Shown: positions 8,855 through 19,569, counted from the stretch's first letter. The stretch is 64,000 nt of DNA from Theocolax elegans (GCA_026168455.1 CM047428.1:20922759-20986758); one strand, 5' to 3'. Numbers and translations are program-made. The notes: a model not told the origin generated them from the sequence alone.

Positions 8855-10796
8855 GGAGCATTCCATGTGAAATCAGCAGATAAAAATTTTAAAATTATTG
8901 ATATTCTGCTAAACAACTCCTCTTTGAACCTAGAATGTGTAAAAAAAATTTTAGATGCTTTACTTACAAGGAGAGGTCACACCCTCTGGAAAACGGATCC
9001 TTACCAAACTCTAGGATATAATTTCTACTATAAAATCATGCAGAAAGCCGGAGTTTTAGTGGCCAATGGCCATTTTTACGATAGATATAAACCAATAATG
9101 AAAAATCTCGCCGAAAAACCCGTTGAGTTTGAATGCTTATAACTCAGAAACAATTAAAGATGTACGTATAAACTAAATTTTGGAGGAAAGCTGAGATCGA
9201 GTAGATACGTTTTAAAAAAAAGGAAGCTCAAATATTTGAATATGGTCAAAAGGTATGGGAGAAATAATAATTAGACGAAATTTTGGACTAAAAAATCATT
9301 AAATTGTAACTTTAAATTTTCGATAAAATTTTGGCTAATTCTTATTTCTCCCATAACTTTTGACCATATAAAAATATTTGAGCTTCCTTTTTTTTCAAAA
9401 TGTATCTACTCGACCTCAGCTTTCTTTTAAAATTTAGTTTATACGTACATCTTTAATTGTTTCTGAGTTATAAGCGTTCAAACTCAACGGTTTTTCGGCG
9501 AGATTTTTCATTATTTGCTTATATCTATCGTAAAAATAGGCATTGGACACTAAAACTCCGGCTTCCTGCATGATTTTATAGTAGAAATTATATCCTAGAG
9601 TTTGGTATGGATCCGTTTTTCAGAGGGTGTGACCTCTCCTTGTTAGATAGGAAAAAAGTTATTAATAACAAAAAAATACATATTTTGATGTTTTCCACTT
9701 ATATGACCAATTTTCATGACTTTATAACTCAAAATATATGCATCCTACAAAAAAAATGATAGACACCTTTAAGACTGGAAATTACATCAAGATTTTAATA
9801 AAAATTTTAATTATAACCATTAATTGCATATTACTGCACTTTTACTAACCTTCAATAACTAAAAAATCATATAGTTTAATATTTGACATTGTTCGGCAGA
9901 ATTGATATTATTGAAAAAAAATCACAGATACATCTAATTACATATACTTTGTGTGTACGAAACAAACAAACAAACCGCTTAGGGGTATAATTAATAGGAT
10001 TAAAGATATACACTTTTTTCAGAAAAGCTAACAGCAAAAATAAAAAAGTTCAACGTGGGTGTCAGTTGCCGATGAACATGAACATTTTTAATTCAAGATA
10101 ATTAATAATTTTACAAATACTGGTAGATTCTGCTTTCCATTTGCAACAACAAATTACTATATAGATTTTCTCCTGAGAGTAATAGTTTTAGAGAAAAAAT
10201 TTCATAAAGCTATTAGTATAATAAAAAAATTCGTATAAAGATATTCACTCGAATATTCGTATCATACTTCTATATGAAATTTTATCTCTAAAACTATTAA
10301 TCTCAGGAGAAAATTTATAGAGATATTTTTTGTTGCAAATGAAAAGAAGAAACTACCAATATTTTAAAAATTATTAATTATCTTGAATTTAAAAAGTTCA
10401 TGTTCATCGGCAATTGACACTCATGTTGAACTTTTTTATTTTTGCAGTTAACTTTACAGAAAAAAGTGTACATCTTTTATCCTATTAATTATGCCACTAA
10501 GCGGTTTGGTACACACAAAGTACATGTAATTAGATGTATCTGTGATTTTTTTCAGTATTATCAATTGTGTCGAACAATGTCAAAAATCAATATATATGAT
10601 TTTTTAGTGACTTTAGGTCAGTAAAAGTGCAGTAATATTCAATTAATGGTTATAATTGAAATTTTCCTATCCTTTTTTCCTATCTAAGTAAAGCATCTAA
10701 AATTTTTTTTACATATTCTAGGTTCAAAGAGGAGTTGTTTAGCAGAATATCAATAATTTTAAAATTTTCATCTGCTGATTTCACATGAAATGCCTC
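8855..10796. mobile_element. 1.9-kb palindromic (foldback) element
   Basis: The outer arms are inverted: GCATTCCATGTGAAATCAGC at 8858 matches the complement of the sequence ending near 10793. The inner arms continue toward a centre near 10235 (for example, the motif around 10030-10080 recurs inverted at 10390-10440). TAAT flanks both ends (8851-8854 and 10797-10800), a probable 4-bp target duplication. The left arm has acquired the foldback element at 8967-9642 and also differs from the right arm by about 150 bases after it. No protein is encoded, so the element is non-autonomous. Confidence 0.75.
8967..9642. mobile_element. 676-bp foldback element, CAAGGAGA family, copy 1
   Basis: Near-perfect palindrome with ends CAAGGAGAGGTCACACCCTC and its complement, flanked by TTA (8964-8966 and 9643-9645). 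The pre-insertion site is still visible in the opposite arm of the host palindrome, where the same sequence reads uninterrupted (about 10690-10700). That makes the 3-bp duplication firm. Relatives lie at 47645, 53330 and 62199. The 88-base frame visible at 8867-9142 is a by-product of the repeat. Confidence 0.85.
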
Positions 10797-10800
10797 TAAT

Positions 10801-12155
10801 GTAAATAATAAGATTAGAATTAATTATTGAGAATAACAAAAATTGTTATTGATATAAATGTAAAAATGATCATTCTTTTATTAATTATTACGGATTTATC
10901 CCAACAAATTATATAATTGTAATATTTATTTAATTACTAGTACTATAAATTATTTTACTAAATAGTTTTTAAAAAATAATTTTTTGAATATTACATTATA
11001 TTGTAAATTGATGGTAAAGAAATATTATGTTAACAATAATATTTAATTGCGAGCGAAGCGAGCAATTTGGCTAGTCATTTATTAATCTCCATTGTGCAGG
11101 TCGGTAAATGTTGAGTAGCAGGTCGTCTTAACAGGACGTCGAAGCTAGCGATTTTATCGACATATAAGATTGGTCGTTTGTAATTTTTATCTATAACGAA
11201 AAATTTTTGTGAGGAATTCTGGCACTAGAGCGCCATTCTGTACAGTAATATACGTAATCTGTCAAATTATTGCCCTATCCTTTGTGTTATCAACAATTTT
11301 TTCAATCCACCATATTCATCTATCTGATAACCCGTAGCTATTATATTCCTAATTTTATTCTTATTTTAATTCATTTATCCTATTTTACCTAACAATCTTC
11401 GTCATCGATGGATAGGCTCTTACAAGACTTTAATCTTGGAAAAAGGCAACTCTCAAATAACAAGGTAGGCTATAAAATTTATTTCTTTATTTAACCCATA
11501 ATAACTATTTTATTCTTAAATCTAATATATATTATTTTATTTAATGTTTCAATAATAAACAATGCATCACAGCAGTGTGCTATAAGTAATAGTGTTATAA
11601 CAGAAAAAATGTACATACACATTAATGTATATATAAGGGCACGCGTGGAAAAAGGGCATAACTCGAGTTATGCCTTTTTTCAGATTATGAGTAAAAATGA
11701 ATGTTGGAGTTATTCTTTATATGTACAGACAATATGTCACAGAAAAATTATCGGTATATATGTAATTGAAACAGTATTTTCAAAAAGAACATAACTCGAG
11801 TTATGCCCTTCTTAAAAATATTGTACATAAAATGCGTTAAATCTATCAAATCAAAAGAAAGCAAATATTATCAACGATCTAATAAATATAAAACTTACTC
11901 TAATGAGCAATATGAATTCATGAATGTAAATATTAGATACATTGTATTATCGGATACGTGTAGAATGTATACAAACAATTACAAATAAGTAAATAGTATA
12001 CCAAAAAGTAAACACAAGAATTCTTAGATAATACGCATTTATCGAATATTAAATAAGTATAATATTTTGACTTTTACTTTCCATTACCAGTTTACGTTTG
12101 TCTTTTGAATAGTAAAAGTATTCGGTAAATTTATGTCGGTGTAATAAGTATACGA
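10801..12155. other. Spacer with two CTCGAG palindromes
   Basis: Mostly AT-rich. It contains GCGAGCGAAGCGAGC at 11049-11063 and two copies of a palindromic GGCATAACTCGAGTTATGCC-like motif (about 11650-11680 and 11784-11812). The right part may be the 5' region of the transposase pseudogene that follows. Short frames here match nothing I recognise. Confidence 0.4.
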
Positions 12156-12309
12156 TGGAAAATTCATCAAGTGATTATCAACAGTCACATAGAATCCGAT
12201 GCTAGTAGTAGTACTATTGAGTTAAGATCAAAGAGACGGTTATATAGAGGTAAAAAAAGAAAAATATTTGATAATTTACACAAAAAGAATGTAGCTAAAA
12301 AACGTAAAC

Positions 12310-12322
12310 AATCCGGAAAGTC
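12310..12322. repeat. Target-site duplication of the 88-bp Penelope footprint
   Basis: AATCCGGAAAGTC occurs here and at 12411-12423, directly flanking the insert. Confidence 0.8.
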
Positions 12323-12410
12323 TTTAGGAGTAGTTTAGGTTTTCCTCGATAATGAGGAAAACCTAAACTACTCCTAAATACACTGCATGGACGACAAAAA
12401 GTCACTCAAT
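12323..12410. mobile_element. 88-bp mini-insertion made of Penelope ends
   Basis: It starts TTTAGGAGTAGTTTAGGTTT (as at 3726 in the large element), turns at once into the inverted copy (GAGGAAAACCTAAACTACTC), and continues with the same distal tail as at 7573-7610 (CACTGCATGGACGACAAAA versus TACTGCATGGACGACAAAA). So it holds only the outermost inverted ends of the Penelope pair, without ribozyme or protein. Its 13-bp duplication has the same length as that of the large copy. Confidence 0.8.
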
Positions 12411-13558
12411 AATCCGGAAAGTCATATACAACTGTTAAAGGAAAAAAAGTAAGATTTAATATACTTTTATCGTATCTACTTTTAGTTTTCTTTTGCGACT
12501 TTTTAATTTTTTATTAAAATTTTTAGATTGATAGTAAAACATTTATCTCTCTCATGAAATGTTGTAATCGAAAAAATTGTACTCAAAATATTCCAGAAAA
12601 TCAACAAGAGAATTTGTTTTTATCATTTTATGGACTAAAAGACAAAAACAAGCAAGATATATATTTACTAGACTGTATAGATAAACAAAAACTTCAAAGT
12701 AAATCCATGAACTTAGCATCCAATAAGTTACGACTTTTTTTAAAACTTTTTTTTAAATTTATTTCAAATTAGTTCAAAACGTTTACGCATTATTCAACAA
12801 AAAGTATTAAATAGTAACACTGCATTTATAGATATGAGAGGTAAGCATACTAATAGAGCTAATAAAATAAATGTCGAAATTTATGAATTGGCATTAAAAC
12901 ATTTATATGAAATTCCGCATAAGAAATCACATTATACTAATTCCTCGTACTATTATTTTGAAAGTACAGATTTAACAGTCAAAACAATTTACGATTTATT
13001 TAAAAAATATTACACTGATACAATAGGATTAGTATTAAAAATGAGCCTTAGTACTTATCATAAATGGTTTCAAATACACAGTCCTATTTTAATTAAGCAA
13101 CCTCGTACTGATACATGCGATTTTTGTCAAGAATGCAAATCCAAATTACTTTTTGATAAAACAGATTCATGCGTTCAAAAATATAAGCAGCACTGTGAAT
13201 CCGTAACTGAATATCAAAAATTAAAAAAAGGAATATTACGAGATTGTAAGAAAGAAGAATGTGAAATGTTAGTTTTAGAATTTGATTACGCTCAAAATTT
13301 AGCTTTGCCAAAACTTGCAGTTAATTCCCAGTATTATAAGCTTCAATTGTGGTTGTATCATTCTAATATTCATTGTCATAAAAATTCAAAAAGTGCATTT
13401 TATTGGATGTATGAGTTTAATTCAGGAAAATCGCCTGATTCAGTTATGTCATTTTGATTTCATTTTTTGCAAGTTTATTTAAAAGAAAATATGTTTAAAA
13501 AATTAGTTCTTTTTTCTGACTCATGTGGAGGTCAAAATAAAAATTTAGGTATGGTTAA

Positions 13559-13875
13559 CCCTTTTACTGGTGTAGCCTTTTTTACTGTACGTGCCAAAAA
13601 TGGTAGGACAATAAACTAAAGAAATCATACAATTAACTATGAATATAGGGCTTTTTGGGGACGCAAAATTGATTCTAATGATTATGTTTGCGCCATTTTG
13701 AATTATTAATTCTGACCTTAGATTCGTAATCAGTAACCCCCAAAACTCTTACACACCGAATTTCAAATGAATTGATTGAAAAATGCAGCAGTTATTCAAT
13801 TTGATCATATATGATACATCGCCAGTTGTGGCACGACTTTTTTTGATCATGTATGATACATTGCCAGTGAAAGGG
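13559..13875. mobile_element. 317-bp piggyBac-type MITE
   Basis: Ends CCCTTTTACTGG and CCAGTGAAAGGG flanked by TTAA on both sides (13555-13558 and 13876-13879), the target and end pattern of piggyBac-like elements. An internal direct repeat (GATCAT.TATGATACAT.GCC, about 13802 and 13840) is present. Excising the element with one TTAA restores the reading ATG GTT AAA TTT in the host transposase. Confidence 0.8.
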
Positions 13876-14099
13876 TTAAATTTTGTGGGTGGTTTGCAAA
13901 AACTTATAAAAATATATCAGTAGAGCATAATATATTTCCTGTAAGAGGTCACTCCTATAGTCAATGTGATCGTAATTTTGGCTGTTTCAGTAATCTAAAA
14001 ATACGATTGGAAAGTCTCTATGCAGTTGATACTTGTATTGAAATATTTAAAAATTGTCTAAAAAATACCCTATTTGAAAGGGTCATTAAATTACTCTAA

Positions 14100-14476
14100 T
14101 CAAGTGATCATTTGAACCCAATTGTAGTGATTCGGGTAATTCGGGTGGTACAAAAGTAAAGACATCATAACCCAAAATTTCGTGTATCAAATACTTTAAT
14201 CCTCTATAATACTGATTGTTAAACATTAAAAATGATTAAAATGATTGTTTACATTAAAAAATATTAAATTTTAAAGCATTTTTAAGGAATACAAAAATAA
14301 TGCAGAAAATTAAAAAGTATTTATATATACATAACTCAAAAAAAAATTGAAAAGAATTTCTCTTTCGAAACCTTATTATTATTTTTAATTAACTTATATT
14401 TATTTTTGTATTGTTTTAGTTTATATATTTACACTAATGAGATATATTTGACGCAGAAAAACGCTGAAAAATTTTT
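14100..14476. other. AT-rich spacer
   Basis: Nothing recognisable between the transposase pseudogene and the tRNA-like sequence. Confidence 0.5.
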
Positions 14477-14548
14477 GCCCTAACCGGGAATCGAACCCCG
14501 CAACGCACGCACCAAACGCAAACGCTCTATCCACTAAGCTAACGCAAC
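14477..14548 (-). pseudogene. tRNA-like sequence (tRNA pseudogene or SINE head)
   Basis: On the minus strand an A box (TTAGCTTAGTGG) and a B box (GGTTCGATTCC) are at tRNA spacing, with a mostly paired T arm. The acceptor stem (GTTGCGT against TTAGGGC) has several mismatches and no clean anticodon stem forms. So this is probably a tRNA-derived repeat or decayed tRNA. It lies about 30 bases outside the THAP element end. Confidence 0.55.
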
Positions 14549-15110
14549 GCTTACATACACAAATGTTTGGAACTTGTATATTAGGCTCGTGCACTTCTGA
14601 CGTCACGAGGTCACGTGACCGAACGTTGGAGGTACAACAAGCGGTGAGTTTAAATGCAATTAGCATTAAGCGTGTACATTCATAGTGAAAAATGAAGTGA
14701 AAATAAAAAAAAAAAATAAACAAAAAATTGTAAGCTTTAAATAATTGATAAGAAAACTTACCTTTCTTTGAGTGCAATAACCTATTATCTTAAAATATTG
14801 TGTCAACTGTCATATATTAATTTTTTATTTTAAGGTTATAAATTACAATACAAATAAATTCTATCATTTTAAGTTTTTAGTAAGGCTAATAATAAATTAT
14901 CTATTAAATCTTTATGAGTTTTTATAAAGATTGATATTTTAAGTGTAGTTTAGTAATATTATTATTAATTATTAAGTACATAATAATTATCTTTTTATAA
15001 AATTAATTGGTAATACTTTATTGAATTATTGAAGGTTTGTATAAATTAAAAATATTAATTTTAGGTCATTATTTTAGCAAAGATTTGTGTGGTAGATAGT
15101 AAAATTATTT

Positions 15111-15118
15111 ATTGCATA
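15111..15118. repeat. 8-bp hAT target duplication, left
   Basis: ATTGCATA, repeated exactly at 18511-18518. Confidence 0.9.
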
Positions 15119-18100
15119 TAGTGTTGCATCGTGTCCGTCACGGAATTTTATGTCGGACATATGTCGGTCACATGTCCGTCACGTGTCCGAACGAAATTTC
15201 GTGACCCTTCCACTTTTGTGACCGTTCCGGTTAATTCTTCGAATCTTCGAATCTTCGTGCAAGTCGCAAGCGCATAGTCGCATTACGCATAAGTCAGCAT
15301 TACGTTTACGCAGTCGATATCGCCATTTTAAAAGCGTTTAAATAAAAAACGACGCAGAGTACACGAAATTTGTATTATAATATACTTAAGGTAAGTTAAT
15401 TATGGAAAAAACTTTACTGTAAGATATTTCTAGAAATACAGATTTACATTTTGCGTACTAACAAAGAGGTTAGTGTAACTAAAAATCACTTGATTCTTGC
15501 AGTTGTTTCATTGGGTTCAATTTTCGTAAACAATGAAATTGAAGAAATTAGTTTTGCAACATTTTCTCATTCAACCACGGCCACCAAATGCGAAAATGGA
15601 CAAATATAAATGTAAATACTGCACCCAGCAATACGTTAAACATTCTACTCGTATGATTCAACATCTGATTATTTGCAAAGGATCGCCAAGCTATTTGAAA
15701 GCACAATTGAAAAACATGCTAAAAGATGGGACTCATGGGACAAGTAAACAAGATCTAAAAAAGAGAAAGCTTGACCTTTCTGCAAGTGACTCAAGTTCTA
15801 ACGAAGAGGATGTTGAACAAAATTCAATATGTAATGAAACATGCAAAGAATCTTCAGCAAAATCTATTAAAAATTTCTTCGACAAGATGTCAACGACTGA
15901 TCAACAAAAAGCAAAACTTTTGTTAGCTAAAGCTTTCTATACGGGAGGTTAGTAGTTAGTACCGCTACTACTATTATAATTTTTAAAATATATTTTCAAA
16001 TCCGACATTTAACCTACATTAAAATAAACATAAAAATTTAAATAACAATGAACAATACGCATACGTAACATAGCTAAAACTTCTATTTACAGATTTTTTT
16101 GAAACTTAAAAACTCGAATATTATCTAAAAATAATCATATCTATTAATTATTATATTTACAAGTTTTTCATATTTAAATATAATTTCAGGAATACCTCAT
16201 CGCTTTATTGAAAATAAGTATTTTCTTGAATTTTTATCCAATTTGAGGCCTACATTCCAACCACCGAGTCGCAATGATCTGGCAAATGAAATGTTGGAAA
16301 CTATATACGCAGAAATTGCAGAAAAAGTGAATGAAAAAGTTGAAAAAGCAACGTCTGTCGCTGTGCAGTGTGATTCGTACTCCAATATCAAAGGTGAAGG
16401 CTTGATGAATGTAGTTGTTACAACTCCAGAACCGGTGTTTTATTCACATATAGCAACAAATTCAGACTCTCAAACCGGAGAGTATTTGGCTGAAAAAATT
16501 ATTAATATTGTAGAAAAGATAGGCAAAGGCAAAGTTTTAGCTATATTAACAGACAATGCATCTTATTGCAAGAAAGCATGGAAAATTGTTGAAGAAAACT
16601 ATAAAAATGATCAAATTTTTGCTTATGGTTGCATTGCACATATAATTAATTTAATATGCCAAGATATTTGCAAACAGTACTCAACAAATATAGTAATGCA
16701 AAATGCAATTATAGTTGTAAAAGAAATAAAACGATCTAACATTTTATTAGCAGCACTGAAAAAAATCCAAAAAGAAAATTCTGAATGTAGAACAATATCT
16801 CTTAAATTACCGGCTAAAACCCGATGGGGCTCCTCACTCGATTGCCTTGATAGCCTGGACATCAACTCTCAAAATCTGAAGCTCTTAGCTATTTCTCAGC
16901 ATGCACAACGGTTAAATGCATTAACTAAGAATCTTATTCTAGATGACGAGTTTTGGATAAAAATAAAAAAGCTGATCAATCTCCTCAGGCCTGTAGTAGT
17001 ATTTTTAAAAGAAATGGAGGGAGACCGATCTCGAATCAGTGAAGTCGTTAATTTATTTATAGATATTAAAAAACATTTTGAGAGTGAATTAATTGATAAT
17101 TCACTCGCAATTTTATCATTAAATGAGAGTCAAAATATTTTAAATTTATTAACAAAAAGGAGTAAGATGTCTTTAACTGCAGTACACTTTGCCGCTAATA
17201 TTTTAGACCCGAAATTTCGGGGGAAAAAACTGAACTCTGATGACTTTTCTACTGGTACAGAATTAATAATTAGTTTATCTGCAAAATATAATATTTTCCG
17301 CGGTAAAGTAATGACGGAGTTAGTTGAATATTGCGCTGAATCAGGTTTTTGGGAAAAAACTTTCGTAAAGCAAACAGTTACAATTGTACCTTCGATCGAT
17401 TGGTGGAAAGGGGTTTGCAGTTCCACTTCAATTAGTCCAATTGCCATTGCACTTTTAACTTTACCACCTACAACTGCTGCTACTGAACGGTCGTTTAGCA
17501 CGTATGGATGGATTCATGCATCGAAAAGGAATCGTTTGCATATTGAAAGAGCTAGCAAAATTACAAGTATCTGTCAAAATTTAAGATTGTTTGATCCAAA
17601 TTGCAAACTTTCGAAAACAACGTGTGATTCGAATGACGACGACGACGATAATGATGATGATGAAGAAGAACAGGAGGATGAAGACGAAGCTGTTTTAGAA
17701 ATGAACAAAAATAAAAGTATAGTGGAGAGTAGTGAAATAAACAATATCGAAAATGTTGCACCCAATGATCTACAAGTACTTAATTCTACTAACGATGTTT
17801 CATATGATACAGTAGCTCTAGATGCAGTTGGTATAATATCGGGTTTTTACCAAATTAGAAACGGTACATTAGTACTTGAACAAAATAATTAATGTTTATT
17901 TTATTATTAATTATTAATATTTTATTTGCAGAGTCATTTTACTTATGTTATAAAACATTTAATTGTCTAATTTAATTTGATCTCATTGATAGCTTTAGTT
18001 TAAGTAACTTATGATTGTAAAAAATTGTTACTCGATGACTATTTATAACGTAGATATATATGTATTATGTGGAAATATAATATAAAACATTCTGGTAATA

Positions 18101-18510
18101 AATATTATGTCTACTTTCTTTACAATTCTCAAAAAAATAAAATAATTTCTAAAATAAAATAATTTGTAACCGCCATTTTTCCATTATATATTGGTCGGTA
18201 ATTCATGTTTTTAAGTAAAAAATTGTTTTTAGATTTGAAACTTTAATTTTAATTGCAGTACTATTATTTTAAAAGTTAAATGTTATTTTTTTAAATAAAA
18301 GTTTGTTTCATGTCGTGTCCAAATCATTTGTGACCGACATTTTACCACTATATAGTGGATGCGGTATGTCATATGTCTGAAATTTTTATGTCAGTCATAA
18401 ATGCAATGAGAATTTAAATTTTGATGTTGTGTCGACACATGTCGGACATATGTCGGTCACATTCTGCATGTCGTGACAAATCTAAAAATGACGGACATTT
18501 TGCAACACTA
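15119..18510 (+). mobile_element. Complete hAT transposon
   Basis: Ends TAGTGTTGCA and TGCAACACTA, followed inward by repeated GTCCGTCA/TGTCGGACATATGTCGG motifs (subterminal repeats, typical for hAT). It has exact 8-bp target duplications and an uninterrupted spliceable transposase. All parts expected of an autonomous element are present, which points to recent activity. It landed just before the ATG of the THAP reading frame. Confidence 0.92.
15533..17892 (+). CDS. hAT transposase, two exons
   Basis: Exon 1 is 15533-15947, the GT-AG intron 15948-16189 (242 bp), exon 2 16190-17892, giving about 705 aa. An N-terminal BED zinc finger (C27, C30, H44, C48; KCKYCTQQY) is followed by an acidic/Ser linker and AKAFYTG, joined across the intron to IPHRFIENKYF. 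A DUF659/RNase-H-like core carries CDSYSN (Asp near 200) and LTDNASYCKKAW (Asp near 260). The hAT C-terminal dimerisation region LLTLPPTTAATERSFSTYGW holds the third acidic residue (Glu near 571). An Asp/Glu tract (DDDDDNDDDEEEQEDEDE) follows. The enzyme would cut the element at its ends and paste it with 8-bp duplications. No stop or frame break is seen. The start is the first ATG of the open frame; the 240-bp intron is predicted from consensus sites. Confidence 0.88.
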
Positions 18511-18518
18511 ATTGCATA
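18511..18518. repeat. 8-bp hAT target duplication, right
   Basis: ATTGCATA, as at 15111-15118. Confidence 0.9.
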
Positions 18519-18520
18519 CA

Positions 18521-18796
18521 ATGGTTAATTATTGCATGGTAGTTAAGTGTAATTCCTACTCTAAAAGGCATGAAAATGTATCTTTTTATCGCATCCCTGC
18601 AATCATAGGAGATAATAATGCATTTTTTAGTAAGCATAAAAATGTAGATTTAATAAAATTAAAAGCTTTCAAAAGGCGTGATGCATGGATAAGAGCTTTA
18701 AAAAAATACTCGCTCATCTTAACCTCTTACTTATTTATATTTCACTACAACACTTCAAATTTTAAAGTCAATCTCTATTTTTTTTCTTACAAATAA
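18521..18796 (+). CDS. THAP-domain protein fragment
   Basis: 91 codons beginning MVNYCMVVKCNSYSKRH, then VSFYRIPA, FKRRDAWIRALKK. The C-x4-C pair, the V-S-F-Y-R-I-P strand and the R-R-x-x-W-I-x-A motif are hallmarks of the C2CH THAP DNA-binding domain. The distal Cys/His pair is not in this frame, which ends in hydrophobic codons (LTSYLFIFHYN), so either an intron donor is used near residue 70 or the domain is truncated. In THAP transposases the domain binds element ends. The hAT insertion separates it from its own promoter side. Confidence 0.65.
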   Translation: MVNYCMVVKCNSYSKRHENVSFYRIPAIIGDNNAFFSKHKNVDLIKLKAFKRRDAWIRALKKYSLILTSYLFIFHYNTSNFKVNLYFFSYK

Positions 18797-18976
18797 AGTC
18801 TGTGTACCCTCTTCTTCAATCATACAGTTATGTACTGTTCAATATTTAAATCATTTTATAATTTAAAACTAATATTTTGTACAACATGCATGTAAAGCCT
18901 AAGTAAATTCACTTTTGTTGTACCTCCAACGTTCGGTCACGTGACCTCGTGACGTCAGAAATGCACGAGCCTAATA

Positions 18977-19569
18977 CAGATCATCCATGTATTAATATCT
19001 TAATAATTGTTATTTATTCCCAATATATGTTACAATAGCTTCTAAACATTTTTCAATTCAAATAATAAAAAAAATTTACCTTTAATTATTTTCCTCCATA
19101 TTAAAAAATGTCGAATGTAAATAATGTTTAAAAAATACTGTCTAAACACGTGTCATATCTAACCTTGAAAATATGCTTAGCTTACAATTTCTATGTTTTT
19201 TACTTACCTCAGGTAATTTTTTCATTGCGTATAAACTTATGATAATCCTATGTGTTTTACAATCCTATGTCTTTTACAATTACATACCACTAAATAATTT
19301 CTTAACTTAAAATATACTTAATTTCCGATCCGATAACCGATTATCGCGAGAATTTTTTTGGCGCGAATTGTGCAGTTTGTTTCACTCGTAAAAGGGTGAT
19401 TCGGCCAAGGACATTTTATTCACCCCAACCTTTCGAGTCATTTTATTACTCGTTTAGTAAGAGTAAGAAATTTCACTCTAATAAGAGTAAAAATTTATCA
19501 TTTTAACTCGAATACGGTTTATCTGTTAAATTACTCGAGTTAAGAGTTAAAAAAATCACTCGAATATAT
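18977..19569. other. Spacer, including LINE c 3' UTR
   Basis: No gene seen. The right portion (about 19400-19569) has repeated ACTCGAGTT- and AAGAGTAA-like words and probably belongs to the 3' untranslated end of LINE c. Confidence 0.4.

Larger units (their letters stand above)
12156..14099 (+). pseudogene. Intron-containing transposase-like gene, disrupted
   Basis: Exon 1 (12156-12448, one frame change) is Lys/Arg rich and ends ...QSGKS, then TTVKGKK before GTAAGA. Exon 2 (12527-12726) gives ISLMKCCNRKNCTQNIPENQ. Exon 3 (12773-14099) starts SKRLRIIQQK and contains DMRGKHTNRANK, DTCDFCQECKSKL (zinc-knuckle-like), LEFDYAQNLALPKLAV, LVLFSDSCGGQNKN and FPVRGHSYSQCDRNFG. These recur in a widespread insect and aquatic-animal family usually annotated as uncharacterised and probably transposon-derived. 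I think of the DUF7869 type, from memory. The copy is dead: an 88-bp insert in exon 1, a TGA at 13455-13457, and a 317-bp MITE at 13559-13875. Removing the two inserts restores the reading sense. Confidence 0.7.
14581..18974. mobile_element. THAP-type DNA transposon, non-autonomous, hAT-interrupted
   Basis: Terminal inverted repeats of 60 bp (14581-14640 and 18915-18974) differ at one base. They begin TTAGGCTCGTGCA and include TGACGTCA and GGTCACGTGACC, both palindromes. TA flanks each end, but the true target duplication is uncertain. Without the hAT insertion the element is about 1.0 kb and encodes only a THAP domain (18521-18796), so it looks like a deletion derivative of a THAP-transposase element (P-like or Kolobok-like groups use THAP). 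Only the domain, not the catalytic core, is present. Confidence 0.75.

Noticed and set aside
8967..9642. CRISPR-like or microRNA-precursor interpretation of long hairpins
   Set aside because: No spaced direct repeats; hairpins have transposon-style ends and target duplications.
14477..14548. Functional tRNA gene
   Set aside because: A and B boxes are good, but the acceptor and anticodon stems do not pair; kept as a pseudogene or SINE head.
14421..14777. 118-codon minus-strand frame
   Set aside because: It reads through a tRNA-like sequence and one THAP-element inverted repeat; not a gene.
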